The translations under genes and the position numbers were made by a program. Shown piece by piece: positions 9,336 to 18,709 of a stretch of 64,000 nt of DNA. Within the stretch, counting starts at the first letter, position 1. Every line of letters starts with the position of its first letter. The stretch lies in assembly GCF_005281345.1 (NCBI RefSeq), contig NZ_SZXJ01000098.1, forward strand, positions 62,001 to 126,000. The letters run 5' to 3'. Below the pieces are notes generated by a model. That model was not told where the DNA came from, made no database searches, and was given only the letters and a program-made list of their open reading frames with translations. Source of the stretch: Citrobacter sp. wls619. GTDB taxonomy: Bacteria > Pseudomonadota > Gammaproteobacteria > Enterobacterales > Enterobacteriaceae.

Positions 9336-10995
9336 ACAGCGCGATATCCGCCACGGCTTTCTGCTCAGGTTGCGGTTGCGCCTGAGGTTTTAGCTGTGGT
9401 TTCGGTGCTTCATCAGCAACCTGTGGTTTATCGTACTTCAGACCCAGTACTTCGCTGGTGTATTGCAGCTCTTGCTCCGTCGCATCAACGTTGCCGTTCA
9501 GCTTGGTGCCATAAGACGGAATAATCGTTTTCAGCTTCGCCTGCCATTGCGGACTGGCAACTTTATCTTTAAACACTTTTTCCATCAGATGCAGCATGAT
9601 CGGTGCCGCGGTTGATGCCCCCGGCGATGCGCCCAGTAGCGCAGCAATGGTTCCCTCTTTATCGCTGACCACTTCGGTTCCCAGACGCAGAACGCCGCCC
9701 TTCTCAGCATCGCTTTTGATGATCTGCACGCGCTGGCCCGCTTGCCACAAACGCCAGTCTTCTTTTTTCGCCTGCGGATAGTACTCCTGCAGAGCAGCAA
9801 AACGATCGTCGTCGCTGAGCATCACCTGGCTCACCAGATATTTGACCAGATCGAAGTTATCCAGACCCACGTTAACCATCGGCATAAAGTTCGAAGTGGT
9901 GGTCGAGCTGAGCAGATCCCACAAGGAGCCATTTTTCAGGAATTTAGTGGAGAAAGTTGCGAACGGCCCAAACAGCACCACGCGTTTACCATCCAGAATA
10001 CGGGTGTCAATGTGCGGCACGGACATCGGTGGCGCGCCAACGGAGGCCTGACCATACACTTTCGCCAGGTGACGATTGACCACGTCCGGATTATCCGCCA
10101 CCAGGAACTGACCACCCACCGGGAATCCGGCATAGCCTTTCGCTTCCGGGATATCGGTTTCCTGCAGCAGTTTCAGTGCTGCGCCACCGGCACCAATGAA
10201 GACAAACTTCGCCTTAATAGCGTGTTCCGCTTCGTTGTTTTTCAGATCGGCAACCGTGACGGTCCAGCTATTATCCGCGTTACGCTTAAAGCCGCGAACT
10301 TCGGTGCTCAGTTGCAGCGCAAAATTAGGCTTTTTCTGCAACGATGCAATCAGCTGGCGCGTAATTTCACCGTAGTTCACGTCAGTACCGATCTCGGTAC
10401 GCGTTGCCGCAACTTTCTGCTGAGGATCGCGACCTTCCATAACCAGCGGCGCCCATTCTTTAATCTGCGCGTGATCTTCAGAGTAGCGCATACCGCGGAA
10501 CAGGGTGCTTTGCTGGAGTGCCGTGTAACGGGCACGCAGGAAATTCACGTTCTCGTCGCCCCAGACAAAGCTCATGTGCGGAACGGTGGTGATAAACGAG
10601 CGGGGGTCATGCATCACGCCGTTGTTGACCTGATACGCCCAGAACTGGCGGGAAATCTGGAAGGCTTCGTTAATTTCGACTGCCTTTTCAATACTGATGC
10701 TACCGTCAGCCTTTTTAGGCGTGTAGTTCAGTTCCATAAGTGCGGAGTGGCCTGTTCCGGCGTTGTTCCAGCCGTTTGAACTCTCCTGAGCAACGCCATC
10801 CAGTCGCTCTACCATGGTCATTGACCATTGCGGCTCCAGCTCCTGTAAATAGGTTCCCAGTGTGGCGCTCATGATGCCGCCGCCAATCAACAGTACATCC
10901 GTTTCCTGCTCTTCCGCCGCTTTCGCTTTTGCTGCCATCGAGACAACATTCAGCCCTACGGCCATGGTGAAGAGCATGGCAGTCACTTTTTTCAT
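9334..10995 (-). CDS. mqo: Malate:quinone oxidoreductase
   Basis: Mqo is an FAD-dependent, membrane-associated enzyme that oxidises malate to oxaloacetate and passes electrons to the quinone pool, bypassing NAD-dependent malate dehydrogenase. The 553 residues show a dinucleotide-binding motif ([15 protein letters not shown], about residues 33-47) after a short hydrophobic N-terminus, and end with a proline/glutamine-rich tail ([16 protein letters not shown]), slightly longer than the 548-residue E. coli protein. The start matches E. coli (MKKVTAMLF). Confidence 0.98.
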   Translation of the reverse strand: MKKVTAMLFTMAVGLNVVSMAAKAKAAEEQETDVLLIGGGIMSATLGTYLQELEPQWSMTMVERLDGVAQESSNGWNNAGTGHSALMELNYTPKKADGSISIEKAVEINEAFQISRQFWAYQVNNGVMHDPRSFITTVPHMSFVWGDENVNFLRARYTALQQSTLFRGMRYSEDHAQIKEWAPLVMEGRDPQQKVAATRTEIGTDVNYGEITRQLIASLQKKPNFALQLSTEVRGFKRNADNSWTVTVADLKNNEAEHAIKAKFVFIGAGGAALKLLQETDIPEAKGYAGFPVGGQFLVADNPDVVNRHLAKVYGQASVGAPPMSVPHIDTRILDGKRVVLFGPFATFSTKFLKNGSLWDLLSSTTTSNFMPMVNVGLDNFDLVKYLVSQVMLSDDDRFAALQEYYPQAKKEDWRLWQAGQRVQIIKSDAEKGGVLRLGTEVVSDKEGTIAALLGASPGASTAAPIMLHLMEKVFKDKVASPQWQAKLKTIIPSYGTKLNGNVDATEQELQYTSEVLGLKYDKPQVADEAPKPQLKPQAQPQPEQKAVADIAL

Positions 10996-11273
10996 AATGT
11001 TAATGCCTTACTTTTAGTATCGCTTTTTGCTTTTAGTGCAGGTGAAAATCGAGCGGTAACAACGGTAACACTTAAGTAAAAATAATTAAATATTGTTTAT
11101 AAATTATATTTAAATTTTAAAAATGTTATTAATACGTTGATTCTTTATACGGTTATTGACAATCATTTCTGGAAACCTCCCCGTCAGACGGGTACTATGC
11201 TGCGCTTTGCTATTCACCGCACGGATGCCTGTCGGTCTGCTGTCATCAGGCCTTTTCTGACCTGAGAGTAACT
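10996..11273. other. Spacer between mqo and the SulP gene
   Basis: This divergent spacer starts with a strongly AT-rich stretch (about 11080-11150) that should hold the mqo promoter. The part nearer the SulP gene is GC-richer and can fold: CCCGT-cag-ACGGG at 11180-11192, and TCAGG...CCTGA just before the SulP start. No riboswitch family is recognisable. A TTGACA occurs near 11156 but has no -10 at proper spacing. Confidence 0.4.
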
Positions 11274-12521
11274 ATGTCTGCAACACACTCTTCCCCTGCC
11301 GCGGTGGCAGAACACACCACCCGCACCGTGTTACGCCAACCCCGCCTGCTGGTTCGTGAAACACTGGCTGGTGTGGTAACCGCCCTGGCGCTGATCCCGG
11401 AAGTGATTTCGTTTTCAGTTATCGCCGGCGTGGACCCTAAAGTCAGCCTGATAGCCTCGGTCGTACTGTGCCTGGCGATGTCCTTTTTAGGCGGGCGTCC
11501 GGCAATGGTTACCGCCGCTGCAGGATCGGTGGCATTAGTCATTGGCCCGATGGTGCATCAACACGGCGTGCAATACATCCTGCCTGCGGTAGTGCTGGCC
11601 GGGATGATTCAGATCCTGTTTGGTGTGTTAGGCATGGCACGTTTGATGCGGTTCATCCCCACGGCAGTGATGACCGGTTTTGTCAACGCGCTGGGTATTT
11701 TGATTTTCTTTGCACAGGTTCCGCACTTCTGGGGGAAAAGCCCGTTAATCTGGGGGCTGTTCGTCCTGACGCTGCTGATTGTGCTGTGGGTTCCGCGGTT
11801 TATTAAAGCAATCCCCGCGCCGCTTATCGCCATCGTGCTGCTGACCGTGTTCACTGTCACCAGCGGGCAACTGTTACCGACCGTCGGTGACGAAGGTTCC
11901 ATGAGCGGCGGTCTGCCGGGCTTGACGCAGTTACTCGTACCACTCAACCTGCAAACGTTAGCCATTATCTGGCCCTGCGCGCTGAGCATCGCTTTTGTTG
12001 GGTTGATGGAGTCATTGTTAACCGCCCGTCTGGTTGACGACCTGACGGTCACCCCGTCGAATAAAAACCGTGAAAGCACGGGACTGGGCGTAGCCAATAT
12101 TCTGGCCGGATTTTATGGTGGTATTGCCGGATGCGCGATGATCGGTCAAACGATTGTCAACGTTGAGATGGGTAAAGGACGCAGCCGCGTCTCGACGTTT
12201 GCCGCCGGGCTGGTGCTGTTGCTGCTGGTCACCGCACTCAGCGAGGTGATGGCAAAGATACCGATGTCAGTACTGGCGGGAATTATGGTGATTGTGGCGG
12301 TAAAAACGTTTAGCTGGCACAGTATCCGACCCACGACGCTGGCCAACATGCCGGTCGCCGAAACGCTGGCAATGTTGGTTACCGTCGCCGCGACAGTCTC
12401 TACCGGCAACCTGGCGATTGGCGTGGTTGCCGGCGTGGTTACGATGTTGATACTGCCGCGCATCGTCAGAGGGAAACGGGCGTCTACATCAAAAACAGCG
12501 TCGCCAGACCCAGAAAAATAA
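11274..12521 (+). CDS. SulP-family inorganic anion transporter lacking a STAS domain
   Basis: This 415-residue membrane protein belongs to the SulP/SLC26 family, whose members move sulfate, bicarbonate, dicarboxylates or other anions. The conserved N-terminal region (GVVTALALIPEVISFSVIAG, residues 36-55) and about ten or more further hydrophobic segments are visible. It ends shortly after the membrane domain (GKRASTSKTASPDPEK), so there is no cytoplasmic STAS domain as in E. coli DauA (about 550 residues). The substrate cannot be told from sequence. It sits between mqo and yojI, where E. coli K-12 has nothing, and its last 38 bp overlap the convergent mgtE gene. Confidence 0.88.
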   Translation: MSATHSSPAAVAEHTTRTVLRQPRLLVRETLAGVVTALALIPEVISFSVIAGVDPKVSLIASVVLCLAMSFLGGRPAMVTAAAGSVALVIGPMVHQHGVQYILPAVVLAGMIQILFGVLGMARLMRFIPTAVMTGFVNALGILIFFAQVPHFWGKSPLIWGLFVLTLLIVLWVPRFIKAIPAPLIAIVLLTVFTVTSGQLLPTVGDEGSMSGGLPGLTQLLVPLNLQTLAIIWPCALSIAFVGLMESLLTARLVDDLTVTPSNKNRESTGLGVANILAGFYGGIAGCAMIGQTIVNVEMGKGRSRVSTFAAGLVLLLLVTALSEVMAKIPMSVLAGIMVIVAVKTFSWHSIRPTTLANMPVAETLAMLVTVAATVSTGNLAIGVVAGVVTMLILPRIVRGKRASTSKTASPDPEK

Positions 12522-13920
12522 AGAATCCGCCAGTGTCGGTGATAGCGGTGATCATGACGCTGGAGCCGACCGCCGGATCGCGTCCGAGCTTGACCATCGT
12601 CATCGGAATGATAACGCCCATCAGCGCCGCCATCAGCAGATTGAGCATCATCGCCAGGGTCATCACGCCGCCCAGCGCCATATCATCGTACAGCCACCAG
12701 GTGATGCCGCCCATGATCCCGCCCCAGACAAGGCCGTTGATCAGCGCTACCCCCATCTCACGCAGGATCAGAAACGTCAGGTTGCCGGGCTGAATATTCT
12801 GCAACGCCAGCGCCCGGACGATCATGGTGATGGTCTGATTACCCGTATTACCGCCAATCCCTGCCACAATGGGCATCAGCGAGGCCAGCGCCACCAGCTG
12901 TGAAATGGTGTGCTCGAAACCGTCGATTACCCGCGAGGCGATAAAGGCGGTACAGAGATTAATTGCCAGCCACGCCCAACGGGTTTTTACCGCTTTAGTG
13001 ACCGGAGCGAATACGTCCTCTTCGGCACTTAAGCCCCCCATTCGACGCAGATCGGTATCGGTTTCTTCGTAAACCACATCGACGATCTCATCGATGGTTA
13101 AGCGTCCCATCAGTTTGCCAGAGGGATCAACCACCGCAGCACTGACCAGGTTGTCACGTTCAAACGTACGCGCAGCGTTCTCGGCGATATCTTCCGGAGA
13201 AAATGTCAGCGGATCATCCTCCATCACTTCGCTGACTTTACGCTGCACGTCATTGAGCAAAATACAGGTTAGCGTCAGTTCGCCGACCAGCACTTTATTG
13301 CGATCGGTTACGAAGAGTTTATCGGTGTTCTCCGGCATTTTTCCCAGTCGCCGCAAGTACCGCTGCACCACTTCCAGCGTCACGTCCGGACGGACGGTGA
13401 TGACTTCGAACTCCATGATCGCACCGACGCGATTCTTCTCGTAGTGCAGCACCTGACGTACGCGCGCCCGCTCTTCAGCAGGCAATGATGCCAGCAGTCG
13501 ACCGGTAAGGTTACGGGGTAAATGCTGTACCAGATAAATCTGTTCGTCGATGTCGAGATATTGCAGCGCATCCAGTAGCTCGCGGTCGCTCATCTCGTCG
13601 ATCAGGTCATCCCACACATTTTCAGAGGCTTCAAGCAGGACGTTGCCGCGTTTTTCACTTTCGACCAGTCGCCACAGGGCGTGACGCTCTTCGGAGGGCA
13701 GTGCTTCGAGGGTATCGGCCAGATCGGGTGGCGGCAGATGCGCCACCAGTGCCCCTACCTCAGCAATATCGTCGGCTAACGTACCGACGTCATATTGCTC
13801 AGCCAGGGTAAGCTTACCCAATAATGTTGAAATGATAGCTTTATCAGTGGTCAGTAGCCAGATAAGACGAGCACGTTCCTCGTCACGTAGCCTGGCGCTG
13901 TTTTTGTTTATTACGGACAT
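12484..13920 (-). CDS. mgtE: Magnesium transporter MgtE
   Basis: MgtE is a homodimeric Mg2+ channel gated by cytosolic Mg2+. The order is an MgtE N domain (about residues 25-130), tandem CBS domains (about 135-265, with MEDDPLTFSPEDIAE) and five C-terminal membrane helices including the pore-family motif GIGGNTGNQTITM. Length is about 478 residues. TTG at 13923 and ATG at 13920 are adjacent; I chose the ATG. The gene is absent from this position in E. coli K-12 and is convergent with the SulP gene, suggesting arrival as one accessory block. No Mg2+-sensing leader is seen. Confidence 0.93.
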   Translation of the reverse strand: MSVINKNSARLRDEERARLIWLLTTDKAIISTLLGKLTLAEQYDVGTLADDIAEVGALVAHLPPPDLADTLEALPSEERHALWRLVESEKRGNVLLEASENVWDDLIDEMSDRELLDALQYLDIDEQIYLVQHLPRNLTGRLLASLPAEERARVRQVLHYEKNRVGAIMEFEVITVRPDVTLEVVQRYLRRLGKMPENTDKLFVTDRNKVLVGELTLTCILLNDVQRKVSEVMEDDPLTFSPEDIAENAARTFERDNLVSAAVVDPSGKLMGRLTIDEIVDVVYEETDTDLRRMGGLSAEEDVFAPVTKAVKTRWAWLAINLCTAFIASRVIDGFEHTISQLVALASLMPIVAGIGGNTGNQTITMIVRALALQNIQPGNLTFLILREMGVALINGLVWGGIMGGITWWLYDDMALGGVMTLAMMLNLLMAALMGVIIPMTMVKLGRDPAVGSSVMITAITDTGGFFIFLGLATLFLM

Positions 13921-13933
13921 CAATCATAAATCC

Positions 13934-13950
13934 ATGATATGAAATATCAT
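13934..13950. promoter_or_regulatory. Perfect palindrome just upstream of mgtE
   Basis: ATGATAT-gaa-ATATCAT is a perfect 7-3-7 inverted repeat 13 bp before the mgtE start, and the neighbouring bases (caatcat / catgatg) repeat part of it. Its position suggests an operator or an AT-rich mRNA hairpin over the ribosome-binding region. No known regulator is assigned. Confidence 0.4.
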
Positions 13951-13984
13951 CAATCATGATGCCGAATTATGTAAATAACAATAA

Positions 13985-14020
13985 ACGAGGCCGCCGGCTG
14001 GATAAAAAACCGGCGGCATG
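13985..14020 (-). terminator. Hairpin downstream of yojI
   Basis: A perfect 8-bp GC stem (GCCGCCGG, 13990-13997 / CCGGCGGC, 14010-14017) lies just after the yojI stop codon. On the minus strand it is followed by ctcgtttattgtt, a loose T-rich tract. It probably terminates yojI transcription. Confidence 0.6.
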
Positions 14021-14025
14021 TGGGA

Positions 14026-15669
14026 TCATGCTGTGCGAGCCACCGCATCACGTGAGGCTGCATCACGCTCATCGCCCAACAGTTCACTCAATTGCCCATT
14101 ACGCATTTCCAGCAAACGGTCTGCATGAATAAAGTAATGATCGTCATGACTAATGGCAAAAATGGTTTTGCCCATCTCCTGCATCAGCGGCAACAATACC
14201 TGGTAGAATTCACGCCGGAAATGCGGGTCCTGATCGGCGGCCCATTCATCCAGCAGAATAATGTCGCGCTCCTCCGCTAATGCCAGCAACAGCGCCACAC
14301 GCTTTTTCTGCCCTTTCGACAGCTTCAGGTTGAGAATGCGCCCGTCGTTCAGCTCCAGCTTGTGCGCCATTTGCAGATGTTCCAGCCACTTCGCGACCAG
14401 CGCCGGAGAAGCGTCTCTGCCTTCGGGCCCCAGCAATTTGTCAAACAGCCAGACGTCGGTAAACACTGCAGAGAACAGCTTACGGTAGTCCTCCGGTTTT
14501 TCGACAGCAACCGCCTTGCCATCCAGTAAAATCTCACCAGACTGCGGCTGGTACAACCCGGTCAGCAACATCGCCAGCGTGGATTTACCGCTGCCGTTAC
14601 CGCCAATCAGGAAGATCAATTCACCACGACGAATGGTCAGATTCACTGGCCCAACGGAGAACGCATTATCCTGATAGTGGAAAACTACGTCACGCAACTC
14701 CAGCGTTTGCCAGTCCGGAAATGCGGTTGGCCGCGGGAATTCTGCCTTGAAAGGGGCCAGGGAGAACTTATTCAGCTTGTTGAACGCCACCTGTGCCGTC
14801 AGCAGCGTCGGCAGCGCGCCGACGGCAGAGAGCAACGGCGTGCGCAGGAATAGCAACGTCAGCGAATAGGTTGCCGCCACGGCGGTATCCGCCCAGCCCA
14901 GACTGTTGGCCATCCAGAATACCAGGCCAATGGCGCCCAACATCATAATATTCGACCAGTTGACCGCGCTCAGGTGGAAGGTATCAGCACGAATAATATG
15001 GTGGCGGTATTCTTTGGCATCCGGGACGTACAGCTGGTTAAAGATATGCTCGGCGCGCTCGCGGTTGAGCGTCAGCTCTTTGCGCCCTTCCAGCACCGTC
15101 TGGTAGTCGTTGTACAGCTTGTCTTCGGTTTCACGCAGGGTAGCCATGTGTTTATACACCCGCGCCACCAGCACAAACCCGCCCCAGATGGTGATTGCCA
15201 TCCAGATTGCCGTCACCAGCAGCATTTTCGTCGACAACATGGCCAGATACGCCGCCGACCCCACGGTCAAAATAATCCCTTGTACCAGCTCAGGCAGGCG
15301 CACAAAGGCAATGGTAATGTTACGGATATCGCTGGTTAAACCGGCCAGTAACGAGGCGCTACCGATTTGCTCGATACGCTCGACGTGGGTGTCCAGAATA
15401 CGTTTGATAAATTCGCTACGCAGACGGTAGACAAAGTGGTGTCCCAGCGTGGTGAGCGCCAGCTGTGAACCGAGGGTGACGACCATCAGTAACAGCAGCA
15501 GGCCAAGAAACTCCGGTAGCACCATCAGGGTGGTGTCGACCGTTTCAATCAAGCGCTGATTAATAAACGCAATCAGTCCAATCCCCAGCGCGGCACTGGC
15601 AAGGCTGAGCGCCATGACGCTGATAAATGGCCAGCGATACTGCCGCCAGACAAGAAGTAAAAGTTCCAT
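14026..15669 (-). CDS. yojI: ABC exporter YojI (microcin J25 efflux type)
   Basis: YojI is a fused ABC exporter; in E. coli it pumps out the peptide antibiotic microcin J25 together with TolC. The 547 residues carry about six membrane helices in the first 310 residues, then an ATPase with Walker A (GGNGSGKST, about 357), signature LSKGQKKR and Walker B (DIILLDEW). It matches E. coli YojI in length and order, but the region upstream of it, between mqo and yojI, is occupied by the SulP/mgtE pair. Confidence 0.96.
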   Translation of the reverse strand: MELLLLVWRQYRWPFISVMALSLASAALGIGLIAFINQRLIETVDTTLMVLPEFLGLLLLLMVVTLGSQLALTTLGHHFVYRLRSEFIKRILDTHVERIEQIGSASLLAGLTSDIRNITIAFVRLPELVQGIILTVGSAAYLAMLSTKMLLVTAIWMAITIWGGFVLVARVYKHMATLRETEDKLYNDYQTVLEGRKELTLNRERAEHIFNQLYVPDAKEYRHHIIRADTFHLSAVNWSNIMMLGAIGLVFWMANSLGWADTAVAATYSLTLLFLRTPLLSAVGALPTLLTAQVAFNKLNKFSLAPFKAEFPRPTAFPDWQTLELRDVVFHYQDNAFSVGPVNLTIRRGELIFLIGGNGSGKSTLAMLLTGLYQPQSGEILLDGKAVAVEKPEDYRKLFSAVFTDVWLFDKLLGPEGRDASPALVAKWLEHLQMAHKLELNDGRILNLKLSKGQKKRVALLLALAEERDIILLDEWAADQDPHFRREFYQVLLPLMQEMGKTIFAISHDDHYFIHADRLLEMRNGQLSELLGDERDAASRDAVARTA

Positions 15670-15727
15670 GCAAACAACCCGGACAAGTAATAACAGCCCG
15701 CAGTTTAAACATCTCTTCGCTCACAGC

Positions 15728-15746
15728 AATAATAATTCTTATTTTT
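15728..15746. promoter_or_regulatory. Candidate Fur-like box upstream of yojI
   Basis: The AT-rich sequence AATAATAATTCTTATTTTT agrees with the 19-bp Fur consensus at about 12 positions and lies roughly 60 bp before the yojI start, overlapping the end of alkB. An AT-rich spacer can match by chance, so this is only a candidate iron-responsive site. Confidence 0.25.
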
Positions 15747-16395
15747 ATTCTTTTTTACCCGCCTGACGAAACGTCAGGTTGTAGCGACAATCTCCGGTCA
15801 ACGGATGATACCCTGTCTTAAGCGGCTGGACGCCGTGATAAAACAGCCGCGAGCTTCCCCCCCATACCACCACATCACCATGTTCCAGCAAAACTCGCTT
15901 TAAGGGATCGTTGCGCCGTAAGCCACCAAACTGAAAAATTGCCGGCAGGCCCAGCGATACAGAGACGATAGGCGCTCGCAGGTCAGGCTCATCTTTATCC
16001 TGATGTAAAGACAGTTTTGCCCCCGGCGTATAGCGATTAATAAGGCAAGCATCCGGTTGAAAATCAGGATAGCCTGCGGCCGTTGCCGCCCGTTGGCACA
16101 GCTCAGCAAAGACCTCGGGTAATGGCGGCCAGTGAGCGCCAGTTAATGGGTCGACCGGTGAATAGAGGTAGCCATGTTGATCCGTTGTCCAGCCCAGATG
16201 GCCGCAATTCGTCATGGCTACCGACATCGTATAACCGCCAGGGGTGACCATCTGGCGAAACGGCGACTGTCTGGCTGTCGCCGCGATTGCCTGCAGTAAA
16301 GCGGGGGCGGATTCAAATGCAAAACGCCGCAAAATCACCGCACCTGACGCCAGCGGCTCATGCCAGGGTTTCTCATCGGCAAAGAGATCGAGCAT
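15745..16395 (-). CDS. alkB: Alpha-ketoglutarate-dependent DNA repair dioxygenase AlkB
   Basis: AlkB removes 1-methyladenine and 3-methylcytosine lesions from DNA and RNA by oxidative demethylation, using Fe(II) and 2-oxoglutarate. The 216 residues contain the HxD iron site (His131, Asp133 in LSLHQDKDEPD) and the NRYTPGAKL strand; the distal His and the 2-oxoglutarate-binding arginines lie in the C-terminal third (FYHGVQPL, YNLTFR). The start overlaps the ada stop by one base (TAATG), so it is the second gene of an ada-alkB operon. Confidence 0.98.
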   Translation of the reverse strand: MLDLFADEKPWHEPLASGAVILRRFAFESAPALLQAIAATARQSPFRQMVTPGGYTMSVAMTNCGHLGWTTDQHGYLYSPVDPLTGAHWPPLPEVFAELCQRAATAAGYPDFQPDACLINRYTPGAKLSLHQDKDEPDLRAPIVSVSLGLPAIFQFGGLRRNDPLKRVLLEHGDVVVWGGSSRLFYHGVQPLKTGYHPLTGDCRYNLTFRQAGKKE

Positions 16396-17459
16396 TAGGT
16401 TTCCTCGCGGGTGGCTTCACGTTGCAACAGCTGCGTCTTGCGCATTATTCCCCAACGATAGCCAGAAAGCGCGCCGTCGCCGCGGATTACGCGGTGACAC
16501 GGGATCACAATGGCCAGTTTGTTCGCCGCGCAGGCGCTGGCGACGGCACGCACCGCCTTCGGCTTGCCGATAGTGCTGGCCAGTTGCTGATAACTCACCG
16601 TCTCACCACAAGGGATTGCCCGCAGCGCTTGCCATACCTGTTGCTGAAAGGCAGTTCCCTGAATATCCAGCGGCAGTGACAGTGCAGTATTGCGCGTGTT
16701 AATCACGGCGATCACCTCACGCACATGTTGTTGAAACTCCGCATCGGCGGGCTCGTCACGTGCCGTCGGAAACAGTTCATGTAATTCTGCGATCAGCGCA
16801 GCATCGTCGTCGCCCAGCAAGATTGCGCAGATACCCCGTTCACTTTCCGCGACCAGGCAGCGACCCAGAGCGCAATCTGCGAGGGTATAGCGCACAGAAA
16901 CATTACCGCCGCCTTGACGAAATTGCCTGGCGGTCATGCCTAATGCCTGATCCGCTTTGCGGTAATAGCTGCTGCTGTCGGGGAATCCGGCGTCAAGAAT
17001 CGCCTGTGTGACCGGCACGCCTTTTGCCAGCGCGTCACGCAGGCGGCGGGCACGCCATGACTGTTGCCAGGCTTTAGGGGTCATCCCGGTGATTGCTTTG
17101 AACAGGCGATGCAGGTGAAACGGGCTCATCGCCACATGCTGCGCAAGCGCCTCAAGTGTGAGGGGGGACTCCTGCTCCAGCAACTGACAGGCGTGGGCTA
17201 TTTTGTCCAGCCGCTGCTGTTGTGCGCTGTCTTTGTCCGGCTGGCAGCGTTTGCAGGGACGAAACCCTGCCGCCTGTGCCTGCTCAGCATCCGCGAAGAA
17301 ACTGACATTTTTGCGCAGCGCGTGTTTTGCCCGACAGGACGGCCGACAGAAAATGCCGGTCGTCTGAACAGCAAAAACAAACTGACCGTCAGCCCTGGCG
17401 TCACGGTCCAGCACAGACTGCCAGCGTTCATCATCAGTTATGTGTAAGAGATTTGTCAT
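16395..17459 (-). CDS. ada: Adaptive response regulator / O6-methylguanine-DNA methyltransferase Ada
   Basis: Ada repairs methyl phosphotriesters and O6-methylguanine by suicide transfer and, once methylated on its N-terminal cysteine, activates ada-alkB. The 354 residues show the zinc cysteines C38, C42, C69 and C72 exactly as in E. coli, an AraC-type helix-turn-helix (about 85-180) and the C-terminal methyl acceptor IPCHRV (about Cys320). AAAGGAG stands 6 bases before the ATG. An AAGCGCTA upstream (reverse strand, near 17483-17490) recalls the Ada box AAAGCGCA, but the match is loose. Confidence 0.98.
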   Translation of the reverse strand: MTNLLHITDDERWQSVLDRDARADGQFVFAVQTTGIFCRPSCRAKHALRKNVSFFADAEQAQAAGFRPCKRCQPDKDSAQQQRLDKIAHACQLLEQESPLTLEALAQHVAMSPFHLHRLFKAITGMTPKAWQQSWRARRLRDALAKGVPVTQAILDAGFPDSSSYYRKADQALGMTARQFRQGGGNVSVRYTLADCALGRCLVAESERGICAILLGDDDAALIAELHELFPTARDEPADAEFQQHVREVIAVINTRNTALSLPLDIQGTAFQQQVWQALRAIPCGETVSYQQLASTIGKPKAVRAVASACAANKLAIVIPCHRVIRGDGALSGYRWGIMRKTQLLQREATREET

Positions 17460-17505
17460 GATGGACTCCTTTGTTAAGCATAGCGCTTAGCCTCAGTGTG
17501 TCCGC

Positions 17506-17540
17506 ATTGCGGGTTATAAAAACCCGCAATCTTGCTTTTT
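17506..17540. terminator. Hairpin between ada and apbE
   Basis: A perfect 10-bp stem, ATTGCGGGTT (17506-17515) and AACCCGCAAT (17521-17530), lies directly after the apbE stop codon. The T-rich run (cttgctttttaattttttt) is on the plus-strand side, so as written it would stop plus-strand transcripts best. The stem may still act as a 3' barrier for apbE. Confidence 0.55.
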
Positions 17541-18594
17541 AATTTTTTTCGCTGACCAGGAAGCTTTTAAATTGCGGCGACATCCAGGTTTTAAACCCGT
17601 CGCCTTCTTTAACAATCATATACACCGCCAACCCTTCGCGACGCACGACTTCTTTGGCCTTTTGCGGGCCAAGGACCATCAATCCTGTATCCCAGCCATC
17701 GGCTTCCAGCGCCGTGGGTGCAATCACCGTCACAGAGACCAGATTGTGTTCGATCGGACGACCGGTTTGCGGATCGATGACATGGGACAGACGTTTACCG
17801 TCCAGTTCGTAATAGTTGCGATAGCTACCGGAGGTGCTGATGCCATGTCCGTTGATATCGACAATCGCCTGCACCGCGTTTTCACGATCGGTCGGTTTCT
17901 GTATTGCCACACGCCACGGTTGCCCCTCGGCATTCATTCCACGGCTGTTCAGAGCACCACCAACAGAAACCAGATAGCGGGCGATCCCTTCCTGTTCCAT
18001 CAAGCGCGCCAGATGGTCAGCCGCATACCCTTCCCCCACGGTGGAGAGATCAACATACAGCGCCGGCAGATCTTTCTGCAGATAATTCTGGTGCGCCTCA
18101 TTAACCACCTTCAGATGTGCGAGCCCGGTTTGCGCTTTGGCTGCGTCAATTTGCGCCTGAGTGGGAATATGCACCGGTTGCTTATCCGGACCAAAGCCCC
18201 ACAAATTGACCAACGGTCCCACGGTAATATCCATGGCCCCATCGGTTTTTGCGCCAATGCGCAGCGCCGAAGTCACGATATCTGCCATGGCATCATTCAC
18301 CGGCCACGGCGACAGACTTTTCGACAGGTTAAAACGCATCAGCGCAGAATCATTCTTATAGGTAGAAAGCAGTTGATCATCAGCATCGAGCTGCGTCTGG
18401 ATCTTCGCCTGCAACTCCCCGGCGCGTTTGGCATCCACGCCAACCACACTGACCCGCCAGAAAGTGCCCATGGTTTTGCCTTCCAGGACTGTCGCGGTTG
18501 AGGACGGGGTCTGGGTTGATTTCGGGGCCTCATCGCACCCGACAAAAAAGAGTGTTACAGCCAGGAGCGCTGCACGACAAAAAATCATATCCAT
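17539..18594 (-). CDS. apbE: FAD:protein FMN transferase ApbE (lipoprotein)
   Basis: ApbE attaches FMN covalently to a threonine of target proteins such as the NqrB/NqrC and RnfG subunits, using FAD and Mg2+, at the periplasmic face. The 351-residue protein starts with a lipoprotein signal (LAVTLFFVGC, lipid cysteine at residue 19-20). It has the family motifs MGTFWRV, the SVGGALNSRG glycine loop and HVIDPQTGRP near the active site. Location between ada and ompC is as in E. coli. Confidence 0.96.
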   Translation of the reverse strand: MDMIFCRAALLAVTLFFVGCDEAPKSTQTPSSTATVLEGKTMGTFWRVSVVGVDAKRAGELQAKIQTQLDADDQLLSTYKNDSALMRFNLSKSLSPWPVNDAMADIVTSALRIGAKTDGAMDITVGPLVNLWGFGPDKQPVHIPTQAQIDAAKAQTGLAHLKVVNEAHQNYLQKDLPALYVDLSTVGEGYAADHLARLMEQEGIARYLVSVGGALNSRGMNAEGQPWRVAIQKPTDRENAVQAIVDINGHGISTSGSYRNYYELDGKRLSHVIDPQTGRPIEHNLVSVTVIAPTALEADGWDTGLMVLGPQKAKEVVRREGLAVYMIVKEGDGFKTWMSPQFKSFLVSEKN

Positions 18595-18667
18595 ACGTGA
18601 TTACCCTTATGAAAACGGGCGCAAGAGTACACCAAAAAAGAGTGTTTGTACGTCAGAAAAACGGCAT

Positions 18668-18692
18668 TAAAAAAGGCCCCGTAGGGCCTTTG
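18668..18692 (-). terminator. ompC terminator
   Basis: On the minus strand the sequence after the ompC stop forms AAAGGCCC-tacg-GGGCCTTTTTT, a stable stem with a T run, typical of an intrinsic terminator. Confidence 0.9.
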
Positions 18693-18709
18693 ATAGAAAT
18701 AAATGCAGA

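Noticed and set aside
11274..13920. Idea that sulP-mgtE is a mobile island with attachment sites
   Set aside because: I found no integrase, tRNA gene or flanking direct repeats beside the pair, so only a simple insertion or lineage difference is supported.
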